NCBI RefSeq assembly: GCF_000701365.1
Contig: NZ_JNIK01000007.1
Location: 1 to 56,720, forward strand
DNA: 56,720 nucleotides
Direction: 5' to 3'
Source: Blastococcus sp. URHD0036
Lineage (GTDB): Bacteria; Actinomycetota; Actinomycetes; Mycobacteriales; Geodermatophilaceae
Shown here in pieces: positions 51,009 to 56,720 of the stretch. The first letter of the stretch is position 1; every line of letters starts with the position of its first letter. Below the pieces are notes generated by a model. The model was not told the DNA's origin, did not search any database, and saw only the letters and a list, made by a program, of their open reading frames with translations. The translations under genes and the position numbers were made by a program.

Positions 51009-51674
51009 TCACTCCTCCGGTCGGGCCGCGGGGATGCTCCGCGTGCCCAGTAGTTGCTGGTGCAGGCTCAGTCCGAGCCAGTGTTCGTAGCGGTCGGGAG
51101 ACCAGCCGCGTGCGAGGAACTCCCGGTAGACGGCTGTTCGTGAGAGCGCCCAGACCACGTCGACCGCGGAGTCGACGTCGAGTCCCGTGGCCAAGGCGTC
51201 ACCAATCCCGGCGATCACGGCATGGATCCGGTCGTCGGCCTCCGATCGGAGGGACGTCCAGGTGTCTGCGACCCGCTGGTCGGCCCGGACCGCCTCCTCG
51301 ATGACCATCGAGAGGGTCGAACCGACCTCGTGCTGGTGACGGATCCACTTTGCGGTGAGCTGCAGGCGCCGCCTGGGGTTGGGCTCCTGCAGCGCTTCGT
51401 CCACCAGCCGGGTGACGTCGGCCTCGCTGAACCACAGCTTGCGCAGGTCGACGAGGATCTCGCGCTTGGAACCGAAGATCGCGTAGACAGTCTGGACGGA
51501 GACGCCTGCGGCGCGGGCGATGTCCTCGACGGTCGTACGCGCATAGCCCTGTTCCGCGAAGCGGTCCAGCGCCGCCCGCGCCACGGTCTCCCGCGTGGCG
51601 GCCGCCTGCCGCTGGCGGTGATTCACCCGCTTGGTGCCGCCTGCGAGCGGGTCGACGGTGTCGGCGGCCGTCAC
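51009..51674 (-). CDS. TetR-family regulator embedded in the kinase/ACAD operon
   Basis: The 221-residue protein has the TetR DNA-binding domain near residues 25-75: ETVARAALDRFAEQGYART, TVEDIARAAGVSVQTVYAI, FGSKREILVDL. The C-terminal half is helical and variable. GTG 51674 overlaps the upstream SDR stop (GTGA) and the gene ends 6 bases before the ACAD start, so the regulator is made with the enzymes it probably controls. It is a candidate ligand-responsive repressor for the GTTRAC-N6-GTYAAC sites, but nothing shows this directly. Confidence 0.88.
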   Translation of the reverse strand: MTAADTVDPLAGGTKRVNHRQRQAAATRETVARAALDRFAEQGYARTTVEDIARAAGVSVQTVYAIFGSKREILVDLRKLWFSEADVTRLVDEALQEPNPRRRLQLTAKWIRHQHEVGSTLSMVIEEAVRADQRVADTWTSLRSEADDRIHAVIAGIGDALATGLDVDSAVDVVWALSRTAVYREFLARGWSPDRYEHWLGLSLHQQLLGTRSIPAARPEE

Positions 51675-52456
51675 AGCGGCGCCGAACCGAAGGCCGCCGG
51701 CTTTGCCCGGCGGCGGTACCGCTCGAGGTCGGTGACGGTGGCACCGCCGTCCACGTTGAGCACCTGTCCGGTGACCCAGCCGGCGTCTTCGCTCAACAGG
51801 TAGCGCGCTGCGGCGGCGATGTCCTCCGGACTGCCGAGCCGGGCCATCGGGGGGATGCGGACGGTCGGCGAATTCCACAACGCCTCGGCCTTCTCGGTCG
51901 CGACCAGCCCAGGGGCGATCGAGTTGACCCGCACCCGGGGCGCCAGCTCGACGGCGAGGAACCGCGTCAGGAAGTCCAGACCGGCCTTCGTCATCGCGTA
52001 GGGCCCGTTGTCCCCCGTCCAGGCCTGCCCGCCGATGGAGGAGATGTTGAGGATGGACCCACCGTGCTCCCCCATGTGTGCGCGCCACACGGCCTGGCTC
52101 CACAGCAGCGGCCCGCGCAGGTTCACATCGATGATCTTGTCCAACAGTGGGAGCTCGACCTCGATCATCGGCCCGGTGCGCGGAGTGGTGGCGGCGTTGT
52201 TGACCAGCACGTCGACCGCGCCGAACCTGCTCATGGCGAGATCAACCGCCGCCCCGATGGCCTCCGGGTCGCCCGCGTTGCCGGCGAGGACCTCGACCTT
52301 GCCGCCGCCGAGCGCGCGCAGCTGCTCGGCCTGCTCCTCGAGCGGGCCCTCCTTGCGGGCCGTGATCAGGACCGAGGCCCCGCCCCGTACGAGGTCAGCA
52401 GCGATCGCCGCACCGATCCCCTTGGAACCTCCGGTGACGATTGCTGCCCGCGCCAT
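51671..52456 (-). CDS. SDR family oxidoreductase, first gene of the kinase/ACAD operon
   Basis: The 261-residue SDR has TGGSKGIGAAIAADL, NNAATTPRTG and YAMTKAGLDFLTRFLA with the catalytic tyrosine and lysine, then GWVTGQVLNVDGG, the classical C-terminal signature. It heads the six-gene minus-strand operon; a two-part GntR-like site lies 64-86 bases upstream of its ATG. It shares the SDR fold but little specific sequence with the second SDR of the operon, so the two probably act on different intermediates. Confidence 0.9.
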   Translation of the reverse strand: MARAAIVTGGSKGIGAAIAADLVRGGASVLITARKEGPLEEQAEQLRALGGGKVEVLAGNAGDPEAIGAAVDLAMSRFGAVDVLVNNAATTPRTGPMIEVELPLLDKIIDVNLRGPLLWSQAVWRAHMGEHGGSILNISSIGGQAWTGDNGPYAMTKAGLDFLTRFLAVELAPRVRVNSIAPGLVATEKAEALWNSPTVRIPPMARLGSPEDIAAAARYLLSEDAGWVTGQVLNVDGGATVTDLERYRRRAKPAAFGSAPL

Positions 52457-52519
52457 GACCCGCTCCTGGACGTCGACTTCACTGACTGGAGGCGAACTCT
52501 AATGAGAGTTCCGGCTGAT

Positions 52520-52542
52520 GTCCAGGATCCGATATCCTGGAC
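52520..52542. promoter_or_regulatory. two opposed GntR-like half-operators upstream of the kinase/ACAD operon
   Basis: GTCCAGGAT (52520-52528) and ATCCTGGAC (52534-52542) form a perfect 9+9 inverted repeat with a 5-base centre. Each arm aligns as a 13-base site with 2 or 3 mismatches to GTATCCAGGATAC. The pair could bind two dimers or a dimer in another register, and could control both the SDR operon and the genes to the right. Confidence 0.6.
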
Positions 52543-52592
52543 ACAGAGACTCGGCCCATCCGAGCCTCTATCTTCAAATGAGGAGAGACCTC

Positions 52593-52760
52593 ATGCAGTA
52601 CCGCCCCCTGGGACCCACCGGTCGGCACGATGATGTTCGGCGCGCGGGGCCCTGGCCACGGCGAGTCCATCCGGATAGTCCACGGCGCGCTCGACGCCGT
52701 GGTCACCATCGTGTCCACGTGGTCGACCCGGAGCGCCGTGCCGACGGACGCCGGAGCCGG
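52593..52760 (+). pseudogene. aldo/keto reductase N-terminal remnant
   Basis: After the ribosome site AGGAGAG, ATG 52593 encodes MQYRPLGPTG, the start of many aldo/keto reductases. About nine residues are missing and the frame changes, continuing as GTMMFGARGPGHGESIRIV and HGALDA, which match the family. Nothing further remains. The scar lies between the kinase/ACAD operon and the third GntR gene and keeps its own ribosome site, so an oxidoreductase gene formerly sat under the operator at 52520. Confidence 0.7.
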
Positions 52761-52804
52761 CCGACGTCCGGGCCGACTCGGCCGTGCCCCAACGACTGGT
52801 CCTG

Positions 52805-52817
52805 GGTTCAGGATCCA
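52805..52817 (+). promoter_or_regulatory. candidate GntR operator before the third GntR gene
   Basis: GGGTTCAGGATCC is identical to the site before the broken paralogue (22438-22450) and keeps the CAGGAT half. It lies 58 bases before ATG 52876. Conservation between paralogues while the leader bases between site and start have diverged argues for function. Confidence 0.5.
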
Positions 52818-52875
52818 ACCTACTGCGATACTCTCTGTGAAAAGCAATCTAGGTCGGCGAAGGGAAGGTGAGGGC

Positions 52876-53607
52876 ATGGCCGCGGACCCCGCAGCCCTGT
52901 ACCCGCTACAGCGCGTACGCCTCGTCGACCAGGTGACAAATCGCCTACGGGACATGATCATAAGCGGTGAGCTGTCGCCCGGTCTCCCTTTGCTGCAGAT
53001 CCAGTTGTCCGAACAGTTCGGCGTCAGCCGCACACCCCTACGCGAGGCGTTCCGCATCCTCGAGCGCGACGGGCTGGTGCGGGTCACCAACGGGAACCAG
53101 ACCGTTGAAGTCATCGAGATGACACCGGCGGAGATCATCGACCTCTACCAGATTCGAGAGTCGCTCGACGGGCTCGCCGCCCGACTGCTCGCGACCTCCG
53201 GGTTAAGCAGCGAGGTCGAGGCGCACCTGATCCGCTCCCTCGCCACCATGAGCGAGGTCATGTCCGCCGAGCGACTCCAGATCGCCGCGTACGATCAGGC
53301 GCACATCGAGTTCCACCTCGGGATCATGCGGGCCAACCCGAACCGACGCCTGCAGGAACTGCAGCACATCGTGCGCCTCAGCTCACAGATGTTCCTGCCG
53401 CGGTACATGAACCGGACGAGCGGCGACGAGTCCGAGTCCTTCAACGAAGACTGCCTACGGTCTCTCCTCATCGCGGGCAACGACGACCACCGGCAGATCT
53501 TCGAGTCCATCAAGGGCGGGGACGCCGCGAAGGCCGAGACTGTCGCGAAGCGGCACATCCGCAAGTGGATCAGCGAGATCTCCCGGGTCACCAACCGGCC
53601 CGTGTAA
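52876..53607 (+). CDS. GntR-family regulator with FCD ligand domain, intact copy
   Basis: The 243-residue protein has a GntR winged helix in residues 10-80 (LQRVRLVDQVTNRLRDMII, IQLSEQFGVSRTPLREAFR, ILERDGLVRVTNGNQTVEV) and an FCD domain (DLYQIRESLDGLAARLLAT, HIEFHLGIMRANPNRRLQE, QIFESIKGGDAAKAETVAK). ATG 52876 has GGGAAGG 8 bases upstream. It is very similar to the dead copy at 22511 and more distant from the one at 45293. It is the best candidate to recognise the GTATCCAGGATAC sites, since its own gene and many neighbours carry one. The likely effector is an acid or acyl-CoA of the pathway. Confidence 0.93.
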   Translation: MAADPAALYPLQRVRLVDQVTNRLRDMIISGELSPGLPLLQIQLSEQFGVSRTPLREAFRILERDGLVRVTNGNQTVEVIEMTPAEIIDLYQIRESLDGLAARLLATSGLSSEVEAHLIRSLATMSEVMSAERLQIAAYDQAHIEFHLGIMRANPNRRLQELQHIVRLSSQMFLPRYMNRTSGDESESFNEDCLRSLLIAGNDDHRQIFESIKGGDAAKAETVAKRHIRKWISEISRVTNRPV

Positions 53608-53610
53608 CTG

Positions 53611-54290
53611 GCTGAGATCCGCCACGCCATCGACAGCCGCGAGCTCGCGCCGACCATCGACGCCGACGAGGTCGCAGCGTCCGTTCTGACCAGCCTGCGC
53701 GGCTGCGCCTACCAGTGGCTCCTCGACCCCGAGGAATTCCCCTTCGAGTCGGCGCTCACCGCGGAGCGCCGTGCGATGCAGCAGCGGCTGCACCCGTTCC
53801 TGCTCCACTCCAGCCCTACGACGGGAAGCAGGGAAGCATGACCGCGGTCCGGTGCTGGTCGAGACCTCCGAGGGCCGCGTACGCATCCTGCGGCTCAACC
53901 GTCCTGAGCGCGCCAACTCCCTCAACGCGGAGCCCGTCACGAACCTGGCCGGCGCGCTCGCCGCGGCCAAGGCGGACCCCGATGTCTGGGTCGTCATCGT
54001 GACCGGCACAGGGACGACGTTCTGCGCCGGCGGCGACCTCAAGGAGATGGCCCCGCGGACGCCGGGCAGACCCGGCAGGTGCGCCCGAAGGGCGGCACAG
54101 TGCCCAACCTCCTCGAGCTCCCCCTCCGGATAGGGGACGCCGGTCATCGCCGCCCTCAACGGGCACGCCGTCGCCAGCGGCCTCGCGCCCGCTCCGGCCT
54201 GCGACCTGCGGATCGGGTGGGAGTCGACGGCCTCGTGTTCCTGGCCACGTCGACAACTCCCGACGGGGCAGTGTCAATCCGTCAGGTGCG
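53611..54290 (+). pseudogene. scar of a duplicated TetR - enoyl-CoA hydratase - acyl-CoA synthetase operon
   Basis: Starting 3 bases after the GntR stop, the sequence repeats the operon at 27770-30864 in decayed form. First comes the TetR C-terminus (AEIRHAIDSRELAPTIDAD, LTSLRGCAYQWLLDPEEF) to a TGA overlapping ATG 53838. Then the hydratase 5' half follows, frameshifted within ten codons (PVLVETSEGRVRILRLNRP, FCAGGDLKEMAP, VIAALNGHAVAS). A direct jump then reaches the synthetase C-terminus VGVDGLVFLATSTTPDG, which matches VGVDGLIVLADSTAPGS. More than 2 kb have been deleted between the last two parts. Confidence 0.82.
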
Positions 54291-54387
54291 TCCGCTACGC
54301 CCGCTCGACGAAGTGGTTGATGCTGAGCCAGGCCAGGGTGCTGACGCTAGGGATCGTCGCTCGCCCGCCGATCACGATGCGTCCCGA

Positions 54388-55026
54388 TCAGTTGCTGTCG
54401 GGAGGCGTGAGGAAGGCAACGAACTGGAGGAAGAAGTCGTCCTGCATCTCCTGGAAGCGCGGATCGTCCGGCCGGTTCCCGGTGATGAGCTCGACCACCT
54501 GCGGGAACATCTGAGGGAAGTTGGCCATGGCGAGGAGTGAGACCGCGATCATCGCCGGGGCGAGGTCCGCTCGAACGCGACCACTCGCCTGCGCCTCCTC
54601 GATCCGCTCCTGGTACAGCCGGAACGACGCCGTCCGCTCGTCGCGGAGCGTGATGCTGCCGGGCGTGCCGTCGAGCGCTTCCCAGAGCCAGAGCCGTCGC
54701 CAGTCGGCCTCAATGTCACTGCCGATACCCGCCTGGCGGCGCAGCCAGTCCAGGAGGTCTCTCGACCCCTCCTCCAGCGCGTCCATCCGGGCGTGGGACT
54801 GCTCGATCATCCGCTTGAGCGATTCGGCATACAGGCCCGACTTGTCGTTGAAGTAGTAGTAGATAAGGTTCTTGTTGCAGCCGGCGATGCGGGCGATCTC
54901 GTCGACACGCGCCCCTGCCAAACCCTTCTGGCGGAACTCCGATGCCGCCGCGACCAGGATCCGCTCGCGACTGTCGGGCGCGTCCGATGGGGGCGTCGAC
55001 GACCTACGCCGGTTGCTCGAAGTCAC
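54388..55026 (-). CDS. TetR-family regulator
   Basis: The 212-residue protein has the TetR helix-turn-helix in residues 18-68: SRERILVAAASEFRQKGLA, RVDEIARIAGCNKNLIYYY, FNDKSGLYAE. The C-terminal domain (WRRLWLWEALDGTPGSITL, MIAVSLLAMANFPQMFPQV) resembles the TetR_C group found near acyl-CoA genes. The start is GTG 55026. It lies 149 bases downstream of the enoyl-CoA hydratase on the same strand and could be co-transcribed or independent. Its target is unknown; it is one of three TetR candidates for the GTTRAC-N6-GTYAAC sites. Confidence 0.9.
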   Translation of the reverse strand: MTSSNRRRSSTPPSDAPDSRERILVAAASEFRQKGLAGARVDEIARIAGCNKNLIYYYFNDKSGLYAESLKRMIEQSHARMDALEEGSRDLLDWLRRQAGIGSDIEADWRRLWLWEALDGTPGSITLRDERTASFRLYQERIEEAQASGRVRADLAPAMIAVSLLAMANFPQMFPQVVELITGNRPDDPRFQEMQDDFFLQFVAFLTPPDSN

Positions 55027-55175
55027 CTAGCGCCACCCTTCCGTTCGTCCGAACGCCCGCCCAGCTGCACTCCGTCGAGGAGCTGATCGGGCGCGCAACA
55101 CACTAGCCGTCGGGCGCCAGCCCGTCGGGCACCAGGTCCGCCCGGCCGCGCCTCCCGACCTCCTGGCGGCGACGC

Positions 55176-55961
55176 TCAGCGGCCACTGAAGACCGCCCGG
55201 CCCGGCCCGTGCTCAAGGAACGAGCGCATGCCCGTCCGCTGATCCTCGGTGTCGAAGAGACCGGCGAACAGCTGGGTCTCGAGCGCCAGGCCCTTCGCGA
55301 GCGGCAGATCCAGGCCCTCGTCGATGGCGCGCTTCGCCGCCGCCAGAGCCAGCGGCGCGCCCGCTGCCAGCCCCCGGGCCATCGCCACGGACGCTGCGTA
55401 GACCTCGCCATCCGGGACGACTCCACCCGCCAGGCCGATGCCCATGGCCTCGTCGGCACCGATGTGCCGGCCCGTGAAGACGAGCTCTTTGGCCTTCGCC
55501 GGGCCCACCAACCGGGCGAGCCGCTGAGTGCCTCCGGCACCTGGGATCACGCCCAGTGTGGTCTCCGGCAGGCCGACCTTCGCGCTCTCAGCAAAGAGGC
55601 GGAAGTCCGCACACAGAGCCAGTTCCAGTCCGCCTCCCAGGGCGTAGCCGGCCACCGCGGCGACCACCGGCTTCGGGATCGTCTGGACGGCGTTGAACGA
55701 CTTGGTCAGCTCACGACCCCACTCCGCCATTCCTGCCGCGTCCAGCTTAGACATGGCCTTGATGTCGGCACCGGCGGCGAACGCCCGCTCACCGCCGTAC
55801 AGGACCACGGCGCGGACGTCGGGTCGAGCGGCTGCGTCCTCCGCAGCCGCACGCACCTCGAGATGCAGCTGCTCGTCGATCGCATTCATCTTCGGCCGGT
55901 CGAGACGGATGGTGCCGACCATGTCCTCGACCTGCAGTGTCACGTACTCCGAGTTCCCCAT
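55176..55961 (-). CDS. enoyl-CoA hydratase (crotonase type)
   Basis: This is a 261-residue crotonase with both catalytic glutamates: the oxyanion-hole AFAAGADIKAMSK near residue 65, YALGGGLELALCADFRL with the first glutamate near residue 110 and VGLPETTLGVIPGAGGTQR with the second near residue 132. It hydrates trans-2-enoyl-CoA in beta-oxidation. It is divergent from the acyl-CoA dehydrogenase at 56154; the 192-base gap holds the perfect GTATCCAGGATAC palindrome. The two enzymes catalyse consecutive steps and are probably co-regulated. Confidence 0.95.
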   Translation of the reverse strand: MGNSEYVTLQVEDMVGTIRLDRPKMNAIDEQLHLEVRAAAEDAAARPDVRAVVLYGGERAFAAGADIKAMSKLDAAGMAEWGRELTKSFNAVQTIPKPVVAAVAGYALGGGLELALCADFRLFAESAKVGLPETTLGVIPGAGGTQRLARLVGPAKAKELVFTGRHIGADEAMGIGLAGGVVPDGEVYAASVAMARGLAAGAPLALAAAKRAIDEGLDLPLAKGLALETQLFAGLFDTEDQRTGMRSFLEHGPGRAVFSGR

Positions 55962-56084
55962 GCCGCCTCCTCGCCTCGGGTGGCGGAGCCCTCACCGGCC
56001 CGCCCTCGGCACCGCTTTCGCGTCACCGCGAGCCCGACACCGCTTTCACTCCCGGGCCAGATGTTCGACACGGTGTGCGCAGTA

Positions 56085-56097
56085 GTATCCAGGATAC
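56085..56097. promoter_or_regulatory. perfect GTATCCAGGATAC palindrome, probable GntR operator
   Basis: The 13 bases are exactly symmetrical about a central A. They lie between the divergent enoyl-CoA hydratase and acyl-CoA dehydrogenase genes, 57 bases before the dehydrogenase start. This is the best copy of a motif seen at eight or more other promoters in the window and is used here as reference. Confidence 0.65.
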
Positions 56098-56153
56098 AAA
56101 GCTGATGCTGTCGGCGCCTCGGGTGCCGGCCCTGCCCTGACGGGAGACCCACC

Positions 56154-56720
56154 ATGGCCGGCACGACCGCTGCCCCCTATAGCCTCACGGGTGAGCACGA
56201 CGCGATCCGGGCCGCGGTCCGCGACATCGCCGAGCGGGAGATCAAGCCGTTCGCGGCCGAGGTGGACGCGGAGTCCCGCTATCCGATCGAGGCGCAGAAG
56301 GCGCTGACCTCGGCGGGCTTCCACGCCACGCACATCCCCGAGGCCTACGGCGGTGAGGGTGCCGACGCGATCGCGACCTGCATCGTGATCGAGGAGGTCG
56401 CGCGGGTCGACGTCAGCGCCTCGCTCATCCCGGCGGTGAACAAGCTCGGCTCGATGCCGATCCTGCTGTCGGCGTCGGAGGACCTGAAGCAGCGGGTGCT
56501 GCCGTCGATCGCCGAGGGCCGGGCGATGATCAGCTACGGGCTCTCCGAGCGGGAGGCCGGCTCCGACGCCGCCGCGATGAGGACCCGCGCCCGGCGCGAG
56601 GGCGACAGCTGGGTGCTCAACGGCACCAAGGCCTGGATCACCAACTCGGGGATCTCCGAGTGGTACACGGTCATGGCCGTCACCGACCCGGAGAAGCGGG
56701 CCAACGGCATCTCCGCGTTC
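56154..56720 (+). CDS. acyl-CoA dehydrogenase, 3' end outside window
   Basis: The first 189 residues show an ordinary short/medium-chain acyl-CoA dehydrogenase: the N-terminal helical domain (LTGEHDAIRAAVRDIAERE, GFHATHIPEAYGGEG), then YGLSEREAGSDAAAMRTRA and LNGTKAWITNSG, which contact FAD and substrate. The catalytic glutamate lies beyond the window. GGGAGA precedes ATG 56154. It would catalyse the first step of beta-oxidation, feeding the divergent enoyl-CoA hydratase, under the shared operator. The C-terminal fragment at 3872-4078 belongs to the same broad family but cannot be its missing end. Confidence 0.93.
   Translation, partial: MAGTTAAPYSLTGEHDAIRAAVRDIAEREIKPFAAEVDAESRYPIEAQKALTSAGFHATHIPEAYGGEGADAIATCIVIEEVARVDVSASLIPAVNKLGSMPILLSASEDLKQRVLPSIAEGRAMISYGLSEREAGSDAAAMRTRARREGDSWVLNGTKAWITNSGISEWYTVMAVTDPEKRANGISAF

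Noticed and set aside
1-56720. tRNA, rRNA, riboswitch, replication origin, phage genes
   Set aside because: I looked for conserved tRNA arms, rRNA segments, DnaA-box clusters and phage structural genes and saw none that I could support.

Overview
The window is very GC-rich, codon usage is strongly G/C at third positions, and GTG/TTG starts are frequent. Together with the IS families and the Lsr2-type nucleoid protein this indicates a high-GC actinomycete (Pseudonocardiales- or Geodermatophilales-like; the exact taxon cannot be fixed by eye). No rRNA, tRNA or CRISPR was recognised. Nearly all intact genes are catabolic enzymes of acyl-CoA, alicyclic, terpenoid- or steroid-like or dicarboxylic acid metabolism, with regulators, solute-binding proteins and abundant gene debris. 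It reads as an accessory catabolic island.

Layout. 0-16 kb: a truncated flavin dehydrogenase, an alcohol dehydrogenase and a P450; a divergent pair (SDR plus 3-hydroxyacyl-CoA dehydrogenase against dienoyl-CoA-reductase-like SDR plus thiolase); a divergent flavin dehydrogenase / aldehyde dehydrogenase-SDR pair; a second P450; a TauD/TfdA dioxygenase with a class II aldolase. 16-22.3 kb: a translationally coupled six-gene operon (dienelactone hydrolase, two MaoC-like hydratases, two CaiB-type CoA transferases, an HMG-CoA-lyase-like enzyme) behind a 28-bp perfect palindrome. 22.4-27.3 kb: a dead GntR gene, an intact orphan solute-binding lipoprotein and its decayed paralogue. 27.3-35.9 kb: TetR, enoyl-CoA hydratase and an NDP-forming acyl-CoA synthetase, then a second synthetase with three consecutive CitE-type lyase homologues. 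36.0-37.4 kb: a broken ISL3 element. 37.8-40.8 kb: an isopropylmalate-dehydrogenase-like enzyme, a PEP-mutase/oxaloacetate-decarboxylase-type enzyme and an FMN alpha-hydroxy-acid oxidase. 40.8-47.1 kb: an amphi-Trp/Lsr2 fusion, a lipoprotein, pseudogenes, an intact GntR and IS3/IS481 fragments. 47.2-52.5 kb: a six-gene minus-strand operon with an ACAD10/11-type kinase and acyl-CoA dehydrogenase. 52.5-56.7 kb: a third GntR, the scar of a duplicated TetR-hydratase-synthetase operon, TetR, enoyl-CoA hydratase and a truncated acyl-CoA dehydrogenase.

How it fits together. The strongest unexplained signal is a recurring odd-centred palindrome, best form GTATCCAGGATAC (perfect at 56085-56097). Variants lie in front of the first P450, the 3-hydroxyacyl-CoA dehydrogenase/SDR divergon, two solute-binding-protein genes, all three GntR paralogues, the kinase/ACAD operon and the hydratase/ACAD divergon. 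I infer one GntR-controlled regulon linking substrate capture by orphan binding lipoproteins, P450 oxidation, beta-oxidation-type steps and lyase cleavage. A second operator type, GTTRAC-N6-GTYAAC, precedes the flavin/aldehyde dehydrogenase divergon and the CoA-transferase operon and probably belongs to a TetR protein. The substrate is not determinable from the sequence. Repeated modules (three binding proteins, three GntRs, two synthetase operons) in different stages of decay show that the island grew by duplication and is being pruned.
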